Notes under the pieces: model-generated
The model's input: only the letters and a program-made list of their open reading frames with translations
The model's database searches: none
What the model was told of the DNA's origin: nothing
Assembly (NCBI GenBank): GCA_001798455.1
Contig: MGSI01000051.1
Span: 1-12,063, forward strand
DNA length: 12,063 nucleotides
Source of the DNA: Deltaproteobacteria bacterium RIFCSPLOWO2_02_FULL_57_26
Lineage (GTDB): Bacteria; Desulfobacterota; Binatia; UBA9968
Reading direction: 5' to 3'
Made by a program: the position numbers and the translations under genes
Shown here: one piece after another, positions 1 to 7,129 of the stretch
How positions within the stretch are numbered: position 1 is the stretch's first letter
How the letters are laid out: every line of letters begins with the position of its first letter

Positions 1-2
1 AG

Positions 3-863
3 GCGGGAATATTTCAAAAGAATGGCCTGGATGTCCAACTGATTTACTTCACCGGCGGGACCACGGCAGTCATGGCCCTGGTTTCAGCGGATACCCCTGT
101 CAGCCAAGTCGCGGGATCCGGCGTGGTCAACAGCGTCCTGGCTGGGTCCGACGCAGTCATGGTGGCAGCGGGCGTGACCTCTCTCAACTACTTGCTGATG
201 GGCCGGCCCGACATCAAGACCCCCGAGCAGCTCAAAGGAGGCTCCGTGGCGATAAGCCGTTTCGGCTCCGCCTCAGACTTCATCGCCCGCTACGCCCTGT
301 CGAAGATCGGTCTGACCCCGGGAAAGGACGTCGCGATCGTGCAAATCGGCAGCACGCCGGCGCGCATGGACGCCACCATGACCGGGAGGGTCCAGGCGAC
401 GGTCATCAACCCACCGGCCAGCATCATAGCGCTGAAGAGAGGCATGACGATCCTCGCCGACCTTCCGAAGCTGGGGCTGGTCTACCAGCATACCGGCGTG
501 GCCACCACCAGGCGGTTCATCAAAGAACACCCGGATATCGTCCGGAGGTATGTCAAAGCACACGTTGAGGCCGTGCACCGGATCTGGACGGACCCAGAGG
601 TTTCCACCAGGGCGCTGGCGAAATACTTCGGCCGCGGAGTTGAGCACGATATACTGGTGAAGACCTGGGAAGGCCTGCTGGAGGAATCGATCCTACCCAA
701 AAAGCAGTATCCGTCTCTTGAAGGGATCAAGACGATCCTGGCGCCGCTGGCGGAAAAAGACCCCAAGGCGAGAGCCGCCAGGCCTGAAGATTTCGCGGAT
801 TTGAGTTTCATCAGGGAGCTGGACCAGAGCGGTTACATCGACGGCCTCTACAAAAAGAGGTGA
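3..863 (+). CDS. ABC transporter substrate-binding protein, NMT1/THI5-like (5' partial)
   Basis: This is the C-terminal part of a periplasmic solute-binding protein of the SsuA/ThiY/NMT1 type, which delivers small organic molecules (sulfonates, pyrimidines, nitrate-like or aromatic acids in known members) to an ABC permease. The reading frame is open to the left edge, so the first in-frame ATG (position 72) is internal. The residues before it (LIYFTGGTTAVMALVSADTP) are the typical stretch after the first beta strand. The later segment 'DIKTPEQLKGGSVAISRFGS' and the 'PSLEGIKTIL' helix near the end are usual for this family. About 286 residues are present against roughly 320-340 for the family, so the signal peptide and first strand lie off the window. 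No permease or ATPase gene follows; the next gene is an MFS permease 52 bp downstream. Partners could lie upstream. The substrate cannot be predicted. Confidence 0.85.
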   Translation, partial: AGIFQKNGLDVQLIYFTGGTTAVMALVSADTPVSQVAGSGVVNSVLAGSDAVMVAAGVTSLNYLLMGRPDIKTPEQLKGGSVAISRFGSASDFIARYALSKIGLTPGKDVAIVQIGSTPARMDATMTGRVQATVINPPASIIALKRGMTILADLPKLGLVYQHTGVATTRRFIKEHPDIVRRYVKAHVEAVHRIWTDPEVSTRALAKYFGRGVEHDILVKTWEGLLEESILPKKQYPSLEGIKTILAPLAEKDPKARAARPEDFADLSFIRELDQSGYIDGLYKKR

Positions 864-915
864 CCGAGCCAAAGGCTCAGTACTTGATCCCCACCGTCGC
901 TCCCGAACGAAAAAC

Positions 916-2229
916 GTGTTACAGCCCAAAGAACCTACGGGACTCCGATCCGTGGCAGGCGAAGAGACGCGACAGATCTTCGGTCGAAATATCTACTATG
1001 GCTGGTTCATTCTCGCCACGTCCTTCTATCTTCTCTTCATCGGCTACGGGTTGCGCTATACTTTTGGGATTTTCTTTATCCCCATCCTGGCAGAATTCCA
1101 ATTCGACCGCGCCACGCTTTCGCTCGCCTTTTCGATCAACCTGCTCGCCTACGGGATGAGCCAGCCCCTAGCCGGGCGACTGTCAGACCGGTTCGGCGCC
1201 AAGTTCGTCATTCTGGGATCGGTCCTGGTCAGCGCCGCCTCCATGTTCTTCCTCTACTTCGCCTCTACGCTTTGGCACTTTTATCTGCTCTACGGGCTCA
1301 TGGGTATCGGTAACTCCGGGACCGCCTTTGTGACCCATGTGGGCTTTATCTCTCGCTGGTTTCCCGAGCGCAAAGCGACCGCCTTGGCTATCGCCAACAC
1401 GGGGGCCTCTTTAGGGCAGCTCACCTTAACTCCCCTCTCCATGGCCCTCATTCTCAACTCCAACTGGCGCACCGCATACCTTATCCTATCCGCAGCGATG
1501 ATTCTGACCGCTGTGCCGCCCATCCTTCTCGCCCTGGGAAGAGATGGGCCCAAGGAGTCCGAAGAAGCTGCGCCCCGGCCCGGTCAACCCAAGGCTCGAC
1601 GCGACAATCCTCCAAGTCTCCGCCACTGGAGCGAGGCTTTCAAAACTATTCCCTTTTGGCAACTGGCGGGGAGTTATTTTGTTTGCGGCTATACCGTGAC
1701 GACAGTGACGGTTCATCTGGCCTCCCACGTCCTTGACCTGGGCTACCCTAAGATGGCTGCTGCCCGAGTCCTGGCCATTACCGGCGGGGCGAATATCGTC
1801 GGCATTCTTCTGATCGGCACCCTGGCAGATCGCTATCGAAGGAAAAACCCTCTGGCCTTTACGTACTTAGTCCGCGGTCTCTCCTATTTTTTCCTCCTCT
1901 ACGTCGAGACCCTTTCGGGGCTTTACCTGTTCTCTCTCCTCATCGGGTTGAGCCTGTTAGCCACGATTCCGCCGACCTCCGCCTTGACCGGAGATTTCTT
2001 CGGCAAGGAAAATGTCGGCACTGTATTCGGCTTCATCACGCTTGCGCACCAGATCGGCTCGGCGGTGAGCGCCTATTCGGGCGGAAAAATCTTTGACCTG
2101 ACCGGCAGCTACCATCCCGCCTTTTTGATCTCCGGGCTCCTGTGCCTGGGCGCCACGGTATGCTGCCTCACGATCCGAGAAGGACGCCGGGTTCCCACCC
2201 CATTGCCAGCGGAAGTGGCAGTGCCCTGA
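916..2229 (+). CDS. Major facilitator superfamily permease (monocarboxylate/oxalate-formate-like)
   Basis: A 437-residue inner-membrane secondary transporter with about 12 hydrophobic segments in two six-helix halves. The halves are separated by a charged cytoplasmic loop at residues 209-240, rich in P, R, K and E. The N-terminal 'NIYYGWFILATSF' (residues 25-37) is characteristic of the monocarboxylate/oxalate:formate antiporter branch. The MFS motif A is clear between TM2 and TM3 (GRLSDRFGAKF, residues 87-97), with a degenerate copy in the second half (GTLADRYRRK, 301-310). 'WFPERKATALAIANTG' (148-163) matches the TM4-TM5 region of this branch. The start is uncertain: GTG at 916 gives the longest frame, but GTG at 952 leaves the same membrane domain and neither has a strong Shine-Dalgarno sequence. 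It lies 52 bp after the binding-protein gene and may be co-transcribed with it. Substrates in this branch are usually small carboxylates; the exact one is unknown. Confidence 0.88.
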   Translation: MLQPKEPTGLRSVAGEETRQIFGRNIYYGWFILATSFYLLFIGYGLRYTFGIFFIPILAEFQFDRATLSLAFSINLLAYGMSQPLAGRLSDRFGAKFVILGSVLVSAASMFFLYFASTLWHFYLLYGLMGIGNSGTAFVTHVGFISRWFPERKATALAIANTGASLGQLTLTPLSMALILNSNWRTAYLILSAAMILTAVPPILLALGRDGPKESEEAAPRPGQPKARRDNPPSLRHWSEAFKTIPFWQLAGSYFVCGYTVTTVTVHLASHVLDLGYPKMAAARVLAITGGANIVGILLIGTLADRYRRKNPLAFTYLVRGLSYFFLLYVETLSGLYLFSLLIGLSLLATIPPTSALTGDFFGKENVGTVFGFITLAHQIGSAVSAYSGGKIFDLTGSYHPAFLISGLLCLGATVCCLTIREGRRVPTPLPAEVAVP

Positions 2230-2343
2230 TCGGGTCGAGCTTGATTCCCGTACGAACAACCTTGATTCAAGCTTATTCCGCCTTGACGCCATTGGGGTTC
2301 CATGTTAACGGATTGCCGTTCAACTTCAGAAGGAGGCTCAGAC
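2230..2343 (+). promoter_or_regulatory. Intergenic leader of tct operon with three CTTGA boxes at 21-bp period
   Basis: This 114-bp gap separates the MFS gene from tctC and is the largest intergenic space on the left half. CTTGA occurs at 2240, 2261 and 2282, exactly 21 bp apart (two helical turns), and the first two copies extend to CTTGATTC. The second copy is also the left arm of the small palindrome CTTGATTCAAG (2261-2271). The third copy (TTGACG, 2283-2288) could serve as a -35 element, but the matching -10 region around 2303-2310 (TGTTAACG) is a poor match to TATAAT. The arrangement suggests an operator or activator array on one face of the helix. The repeats are seen directly; the regulatory role is inference. 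Confidence 0.4.
2331..2336 (+). promoter_or_regulatory. Shine-Dalgarno site deciding the tctC start
   Basis: AGGAGG lies 7 bp before the ATG at 2344. This near-perfect ribosome-binding site selects 2344 over the in-frame ATG at 2302, which would add 14 hydrophilic residues ahead of the signal peptide and has no Shine-Dalgarno sequence. Confidence 0.8.
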
Positions 2344-3339
2344 ATGCGTAAAGATAATGGGCGAGGGCGATCGATATTAGAAGGCCGATGGGGAAGACTC
2401 GGCATGATTTTAATGATTTTTCTCCTCTCCGCCGCCGTGGCCCACGGAGCTGAATACCCCGCTAAGACCGTCCAAATTGTTAATCCTTATCCGCCGGGAG
2501 GCACGACAGATATTGTTTCGCGCATTCTCACGGATAAGTTGTCCGCGCTCCTGGGCCAGCCGGTCGTCGTGGTGAACAAGACCGGAGGCGGCGGCACTAT
2601 CGGTATTCAGTCCGTGAAGGACGGAGCCGCTGATGGCTACTCGATACTCGTCGCCCCTCCTCCGATCGCTCTGATTCCCATCGTCAGCAAGGTCGCCTTT
2701 AGCCTCAAGGATTTTACCGCAATCAATATGGCGGTTAGCAGTCCCAGCATGATCATCGTAAAAAACGATGCTCCCTGGCGCACGCTCGAAGATTTGATCG
2801 CTGAAGCTAAGAAAAACCCCGGTAAACTGAGCTACAGCTCTGGCGGTCCGAGGACGACCCCACACTTTGCCGGTGAACTTTTTAAGATGGTCACGGGAAC
2901 GGATTTGACGCATGTCCCGATGAATGGAGAGGTACAGGCGGCTACCTCAGTTTTAGGCGGTCATACCGACGTGAGTTTCCTTAGCCTGGGGTCTATCCAG
3001 GGTCACATTGAAGCGGGAACGTTGAGGGCCTTGGCAGTAGCCTATCGCAAACGCCTGCAAGCCTTTCCCAACATCCCGACGACCGCCGAAAGGGGTTATG
3101 ACAAGCTAAACATAAGCGTCTGGGTCGGATATTTTGTTCCAGCGAAGACGCCACGCGCCGTGACGAATAAATTGGCAGAGGTCTTTGACCAGGCGCTACA
3201 GGACAAGCAAATCATCGAGAAGATCGAGAAGGCAAAAGTGACGATCGAGAATCAAGGTCCCGGCGAGGCGGCAAAGTATCTGACTGAGGAACACGAAAAG
3301 TGGTCTGAGGTGGCACGGGTAGCCAGAATCACCCAATAG
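2344..3339 (+). CDS. tctC: TctC/Bug-family tripartite tricarboxylate transporter receptor protein
   Basis: A 331-residue periplasmic binding protein of the Bug/TctC family, which captures carboxylates and similar small acids for the TctAB membrane complex. The start is ATG 2344, set by a strong AGGAGG. A signal peptide is clear: a basic N terminus (KDNGRGRS... RWGR), a hydrophobic core at residues 20-33 and probable cleavage near AVAHGA (31-36). The mature protein begins with the Bug signature: 'VQIVNPYPPGGTTDIVSRIL' at residues 43-62 with the PGG-x-x-D ligand loop, then 'VVVVNKTGGGGTIG' at 74-87. The length is normal. It heads the canonical tctCBA order, 70 bp before tctB. Bug proteins bind very diverse ligands (citrate, glutamate, aromatic acids, terephthalate), so no ligand is assigned. 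Confidence 0.93.
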   Translation: MRKDNGRGRSILEGRWGRLGMILMIFLLSAAVAHGAEYPAKTVQIVNPYPPGGTTDIVSRILTDKLSALLGQPVVVVNKTGGGGTIGIQSVKDGAADGYSILVAPPPIALIPIVSKVAFSLKDFTAINMAVSSPSMIIVKNDAPWRTLEDLIAEAKKNPGKLSYSSGGPRTTPHFAGELFKMVTGTDLTHVPMNGEVQAATSVLGGHTDVSFLSLGSIQGHIEAGTLRALAVAYRKRLQAFPNIPTTAERGYDKLNISVWVGYFVPAKTPRAVTNKLAEVFDQALQDKQIIEKIEKAKVTIENQGPGEAAKYLTEEHEKWSEVARVARITQ

Positions 3340-3397
3340 CGATCAGCTTAAGTCGACCACCTAAACACTCCGTTGGACGTAACGAGGCTCTCTTTCC

Positions 3398-3417
3398 CTT
3401 TTCACGGGAATGAAAAG
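3398..3417 (+). promoter_or_regulatory. Hairpin straddling the tctB start codon
   Basis: CTTTTCA (3398-3404) and TGAAAAG (3411-3417) are perfect 7-bp complementary arms around a 6-base loop, CGGGAA. The ATG of tctB (3410-3412) sits at the loop/right-arm junction, and the only Shine-Dalgarno-like bases (GGGA) are in the loop. A competing 5-bp stem, TTCCC (3394-3398) with GGGAA (3406-3410), cannot form at the same time. This could tune TctB translation, but an AT-rich 7-bp stem may also arise by chance. Confidence 0.35.
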
Positions 3418-3865
3418 AAGCAACATTATCATCGCGATCATTCTCCTGGGCTTATCCGGATACCTCTTGATCGAGTCGATGAGATTGAGCCTCGGCGGCT
3501 TGAGAACACCACAGGCTGGCTTTTTCCCCACGATACTATCCGCCGTATTGGCCGTCCTTTCTCTGGCGCTCTTAGGGCAAGCATCCAAGGAAAAAGAAAA
3601 AAGAGCCAGCCCTTTCCGCCTCGGGCGGGAATCATGGCGAAGAATCGCCTTGGCTGTGGGCGTGCTCCTTGCCTTCGGCTTTTCAGTCGACTTCCTGGGA
3701 TATACCCTTAGCAGTTTCTTATTGGTCGCCATTCTCTTGCGTGCAATCGAGCCCATGAGGTGGTGGTTGATCATCATCATAGCCTTGTCAACTTCCGTGA
3801 TCTCGTATGGGATCTTTGGCTGGTTGTTGCAGACGCCTCTGCCAACAGGGATCTTCGGAATTTAA
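3410..3865 (+). CDS. tctB: TctB-family small membrane subunit of the tripartite tricarboxylate transporter
   Basis: A 151-residue integral membrane protein with four predicted transmembrane segments (about residues 4-22, 40-58, 76-96 and 115-138), the expected layout for TctB, the small poorly conserved subunit that pairs with TctA. The 'PQAGFFPTILSAVLAVLSLAL' type of sequence after the first helix (residues 35-55) is the most recognisable part of the family: a G-F-F/x-P motif opening the second helix. A polar loop rich in K, E and R lies at 60-76. Its place between tctC and tctA, 12 bp before tctA, makes the assignment firm despite low sequence conservation. No good Shine-Dalgarno sequence precedes the ATG; a hairpin covers the start region instead. 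Confidence 0.88.
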   Translation: MKRSNIIIAIILLGLSGYLLIESMRLSLGGLRTPQAGFFPTILSAVLAVLSLALLGQASKEKEKRASPFRLGRESWRRIALAVGVLLAFGFSVDFLGYTLSSFLLVAILLRAIEPMRWWLIIIIALSTSVISYGIFGWLLQTPLPTGIFGI

Positions 3866-3877
3866 TAAAATAAATCC

Positions 3878-5365
3878 ATGGACGTATTGGGCTATGTAGG
3901 TCTTGGCTTTTCAGTCGCTTTAGAGCCCCTTAACCTCCTGTTTTGTTTCGTGGGGGTATTGATTGGGACTCTGGTTGGGGTGCTGCCGGGATTGGGGCCG
4001 GTAGCGGCCGTTGCCTTCCTGCTCTCCGTCACCTTCAAAATGGCTCCGGCAACCGGAATCATCATGCTCGCCGGAATATATTACGGGGCCATGTATGGCG
4101 GTTCAACCACCTCAATCTTGGTTAACATCCCGGGGGAGACGGCTTCGGTGGTTACCTGCCTTGACGGCTATCAAATGGCAAGACAGGGAAGAGCGGGTCC
4201 GGCCCTGGGCATCTCCGCGTTTGGCTCCTTCATCGCCGGCACTCTTGGCGTGGTTGGTCTTATGTTTCTGGCTCCGCTCCTGGGACAGGCAGCTTTAAAA
4301 TTCGGACCGCCAGAATTTTTTGCCCTGACGTTCACGGGGCTAACCCTGGTCTCTTATCTATCGCAAGCACCACTCACCAAATCCCTGATCATGGCTGTCT
4401 TAGGACTGTCGGTCGGCAGTGTCGGAATGGACCCGGTCTCCGGGGAAGAGCGCTTTACTCAAGGCCTGCTCACTTTGCGGGATGGTTTTGGGCTTGTTCC
4501 CGTGGCCATGGGGATGTTCGGAATCGCCGAGGTGCTGGAGAACCTGGGAGAAACTGCCAGAAGAAATGTTTATGAGACAGCGATCAAAGGACTACTCCCC
4601 AACCTCAGGGATTGGAAAGACAGCTTTTGGCCCATTGTCCGCGGCTCGGTAATGGGTTTTTTCCTCGGCATCCTTCCGGGTCCCGGTCCCGTCATAGCCT
4701 CTTTTGCCTCCTACGCTACCGAGAAGAGGCTTTCTCGACACCCTGAGAAGTTTGGCACCGGTGCCATTGAGGGAGTCGCCGGGCCTGAATCGGCCAACAA
4801 TTCGGCCACAGCCGGCTCCTTTATACCTCTTCTCTCTCTAGGTATTCCGACCAGCGGCATTATGGCCCTCTTCATGGGAGCGCTCATGATTCACGGTATC
4901 CAACCCGGCCCTCTGTTCATCAGGAACTATCCTGAGCTATTTTGGGGGGTCGTAGCAAGCATGTACGTAGGAAATGCCATGTTGTTGATTCTGAACCTGC
5001 CTTTGATCGGCCTCTGGGTAAGGGTGTTAAAGATTCCTTACGCCATTCTTTTCCCTCTCATTTTCCTCTTCTGTTTGATCGGCGTGTATAGCTTAAACGG
5101 CAACGTCGCCGAGATATTTATCATGGTCGGGTTCGGCATTGCCGGCTTTTTACTGCGAAAGGCTGGTTTTGAGGGAGCACCCTTTCTGCTCGCCATGGTT
5201 TTGGGACCGATCATGGAAAGCTCGCTACGACAGTCTCTTATCATCTCCCACGGAAGCTTTAGCATTTTCTTTACCCGCCCGATTTCTGGCGCCTTGATAC
5301 TGCTGAGCTGCGCCTCTCTGATCACGCCTCTGATCTTGCCTCGCAAAAACGGAAACAAAGATTAA
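3878..5365 (+). CDS. tctA: TctA-family large permease subunit of the tripartite tricarboxylate transporter
   Basis: A 495-residue inner-membrane permease that moves the Bug-bound carboxylate inward using an ion gradient. It shows the internal duplication of TctA: GVLPGLGP at residues 34-41 is repeated as GILPGPGP at 264-271. After the first copy comes 'GAMYGGSTTSILVNIPGE' (70-87). After the second comes 'GVAGPESANNSATAGSF' (299-315) and GIPTSG (322-327). These paired conserved loops are the family signature, and the length is standard (about 500). It starts at ATG 3878 with an AT-rich leader and no Shine-Dalgarno sequence, 12 bp after tctB, so translation is probably coupled to tctB. It is followed after 16 bp by a DoxX-like gene. 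The assignment is essentially certain; the substrate is unknown. Confidence 0.96.
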   Translation: MDVLGYVGLGFSVALEPLNLLFCFVGVLIGTLVGVLPGLGPVAAVAFLLSVTFKMAPATGIIMLAGIYYGAMYGGSTTSILVNIPGETASVVTCLDGYQMARQGRAGPALGISAFGSFIAGTLGVVGLMFLAPLLGQAALKFGPPEFFALTFTGLTLVSYLSQAPLTKSLIMAVLGLSVGSVGMDPVSGEERFTQGLLTLRDGFGLVPVAMGMFGIAEVLENLGETARRNVYETAIKGLLPNLRDWKDSFWPIVRGSVMGFFLGILPGPGPVIASFASYATEKRLSRHPEKFGTGAIEGVAGPESANNSATAGSFIPLLSLGIPTSGIMALFMGALMIHGIQPGPLFIRNYPELFWGVVASMYVGNAMLLILNLPLIGLWVRVLKIPYAILFPLIFLFCLIGVYSLNGNVAEIFIMVGFGIAGFLLRKAGFEGAPFLLAMVLGPIMESSLRQSLIISHGSFSIFFTRPISGALILLSCASLITPLILPRKNGNKD

Positions 5366-5381
5366 TGGAAAGGCCATTTTC

Positions 5382-5864
5382 ATGGATGATGCGTTTTTAA
5401 TCGTCGCCGTCGAAACGCTCTTGCGCATAACCCTGGGCCTTCGCTTTCTCTACAGCGGCCTCAGCAACGTCCGCAGATGGCCCAACGCCGTGGAGAATGC
5501 CGGGCTCGTCTTTCCTTTCGGGCAAACGTTCTTTGGCTTTATCGCCGTTTTGCTGATGGTCGGCGGAGGCATAGGCCTGACACTCGGGCTCATGACCCGC
5601 GTCGCTGCCTTCATGATCGTCCTGTTCTTGATCCCGACCCTGAGGATCCAGTGGTACTGGCTGCGCACCCTCCCTGTGACCATAGAGGAAGTCAATAACG
5701 CCGTCCCACAAGAGGAAATCAAAAAGAAGATCCAACTACTAGCCAGACAGGCATATCACTCGCACGAGACGGGGTGGCAAAACAATCTCTTGTTTCTGGT
5801 TGTAGCTCTGTTCTATTGCGTCCGTGGGGCGACCGCGTTAGGTCTTGATATCTGGCTCCGCTAA
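5382..5864 (+). CDS. DoxX-family membrane protein
   Basis: A 160-residue membrane protein with four predicted helices, at about residues 5-25, 45-68, 71-90 and 132-152. 'LLRITLGLRFLYSGLSNVRRWP' in the first helix is typical of DoxX/SURF4-like proteins (R-x-x-LG-x-x-F-x-x-SG-x-x-K/N). 'GGGIGLTLGLMTRVAAFMIV' (residues 62-81) matches the second and third helices. The protein is longer than most DoxX members because of a polar, partly helical insertion at about 95-130 (EEVNNAVPQEEIKKKIQLLARQ). The start ATG has GGAAAGG at 5367-5373, 8 bp upstream. It sits 16 bp after tctA and probably shares its transcript. DoxX proteins are linked to quinone reduction or redox functions in a few cases, but the family is broad and no reaction is assigned. 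Confidence 0.8.
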   Translation: MDDAFLIVAVETLLRITLGLRFLYSGLSNVRRWPNAVENAGLVFPFGQTFFGFIAVLLMVGGGIGLTLGLMTRVAAFMIVLFLIPTLRIQWYWLRTLPVTIEEVNNAVPQEEIKKKIQLLARQAYHSHETGWQNNLLFLVVALFYCVRGATALGLDIWLR

Positions 5865-5883
5865 GCGTCAACTGGTTTTGCAC

Positions 5884-6138
5884 ATGATCACGGACAAGAA
5901 GGGCGAGGCGGCAGTTTCGGATATCGAGCAGTGGGCCAATCGAATCACGACATCCGTCGACGCACAGATGGCGGCTTCGGTTTATTACGACGAAGACTCG
6001 AGCACCTACGTTTTGCGCCTCGCGAAAGGAAACCGGGTGCTGCTGTTTCGCCTGTCGGAGGCGCAAGTCCAAACCCGAGAGCGTGAAGAGGAATGTGAAA
6101 AAACCCTGCGAGGGAAGATCAAGGGTCTTTCGAGTTAA
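5884..6138 (+). CDS. Small hypothetical soluble protein
   Basis: An 84-residue protein I do not recognise. It has no membrane segment or signal peptide. An amphipathic N-terminal helix (SDIEQWANRITTSVD) is followed by what looks like beta-rich sequence (AASVYYDEDSSTYVLRLAKG, NRVLLFRLSEAQV) and ends in a strongly charged helix (QTREREEECEKTLRGKIKGL). ATG 5884 lies 19 bp after the DoxX stop. A longer form from TTG 5845 would overlap DoxX by 20 bp and add 13 residues. Neither start has a clear Shine-Dalgarno sequence. It is judged coding because of its position in a tight same-strand array and because its residue pattern (alternating strands, charged helix) looks like a folded protein. A small accessory or regulatory partner of the neighbouring membrane proteins is possible but is only a guess. 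Confidence 0.6.
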   Translation: MITDKKGEAAVSDIEQWANRITTSVDAQMAASVYYDEDSSTYVLRLAKGNRVLLFRLSEAQVQTREREEECEKTLRGKIKGLSS

Positions 6139-6186
6139 AAACTCTCTCCGCCCCTTCCACAATCGCGCTTCAGGAACTAACAGAAC

Positions 6187-7080
6187 TTGCCTTTTAACTG
6201 GACTCCCGAAGCCATGGTAGCTTTCATCTCTTTAGCGTCAGCGTTCTTCTTCGCTGTCGGACAAATATGGGTCCGGATCGGCTTGCAGTACGCTCCCCCT
6301 CTTTCCGCCGTCGCCATTTCGAATGCGGGCACTGCCCTGTGGGTATGGCTTACCTTAGCCCCTTTCGTGTCGTTTGCTTCCAGTTCACAGACGGGAATCT
6401 ATCTGTATATGTTCCTTGGCGTTCTCTCGCCCCTGGCTAGCCAAGCGCTGCTCTTCGCTTCCACATTGCAAGTCGGCATCTCTCGCGCCTCACCCATACG
6501 AAATACGGCGCCGCTTTTTGCAAGTCTACTCTCTGTCGCTTTTTTGAGAGAGCGATGGACGACGGCTCTGGTGGCAGGTACGGTTTTAATCGTCATGGGA
6601 GGGACACTATTGGGAATGCGCGATTCCGCCGATCCCCACGAATTCAAACGGACCTATCTTATCCTCCCGCCGATCGGAGCCTTGTTGGGTGGAGTCTCAA
6701 GTCCGCTACGGAAGTTTGGCTTTTCTCTGGTCCCTTCAGTTCCGCTGGCAACCTGCGCTCTCATGACTGGAGGCATGCTCGCCCTTCTTGCCTACCTGGC
6801 CGTTACAAGGACGTATAAGAAGCTTGTCATGAGCCGAGAAACAATCCTGTGGTTTGGCTTGAGCGGTCTCGCCTCGGGCATCGCCATCACGTTAAACCTC
6901 GCAGCGTTGGAGGGCGGACCCGTCGTCATTATTGCCCCGCTGATCGCCACCACACCGCTCTTTACCGTCATCTTGAGTGCGCTCTACTTGCGAAGCTACG
7001 AAAAAGTCACCATGAAAATCGCCCTGGGAGCGACAGCAATCTGTCTGGGAGGAGTTATCTTGGTTGCGTTTAAATTCTAG
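6187..7080 (+). CDS. EamA/DMT-superfamily permease
   Basis: A 297-residue inner-membrane protein with ten predicted helices arranged as two EamA repeats (about residues 10-142 and 155-295), the standard layout of drug/metabolite transporter carriers. The first repeat ends with 'LLSVAFLRERWTTALVAGTVLIVMGGTLL', the usual E-R-W-T turn between helices 4 and 5. The second ends with the equivalent 'LYLRSYEKVTMKIALGATAICLGGVIL'. The start is probably TTG 6187, with AGGAA at 6172-6176; ATG 6214 is an alternative that still keeps the first helix. It is the last gene of the plus-strand series, 48 bp after the small hypothetical gene, and converges on the minus-strand operon. The family exports or imports amino acids, metabolites or nucleotide sugars, so the substrate is not predictable. 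Confidence 0.88.
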   Translation: MPFNWTPEAMVAFISLASAFFFAVGQIWVRIGLQYAPPLSAVAISNAGTALWVWLTLAPFVSFASSSQTGIYLYMFLGVLSPLASQALLFASTLQVGISRASPIRNTAPLFASLLSVAFLRERWTTALVAGTVLIVMGGTLLGMRDSADPHEFKRTYLILPPIGALLGGVSSPLRKFGFSLVPSVPLATCALMTGGMLALLAYLAVTRTYKKLVMSRETILWFGLSGLASGIAITLNLAALEGGPVVIIAPLIATTPLFTVILSALYLRSYEKVTMKIALGATAICLGGVILVAFKF

Positions 7081-7129
7081 TGAAAGGCGAACGGATCGGA
7101 AAAGGAACATCAGATGATCTGCATATGCG
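7081..7129. other. Convergent junction between the plus- and minus-strand operons
   Basis: The DMT permease (plus) and the molybdenum enzyme (minus) stop 49 bp apart. The gap has no GC-rich stem followed by a T-run on either strand. The only local symmetry is CAGAT-G-ATCTG near 7111-7121, whose one-base loop cannot form a hairpin. Transcription is presumably ended by Rho or by read-through collision, but no terminator is seen. Confidence 0.4.

Noticed and set aside
860..1159. 99-codon frame overlapping the start of the MFS gene
   Set aside because: It is out of frame with the MFS protein, whose helices and motif A are clear. The S/P/R-rich translation does not look like a folded protein.
2302..2343. 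Upstream in-frame ATG as the tctC start
   Set aside because: There is no Shine-Dalgarno sequence before 2302. AGGAGG is placed 7 bp before ATG 2344, and the shorter form gives a normal signal peptide.
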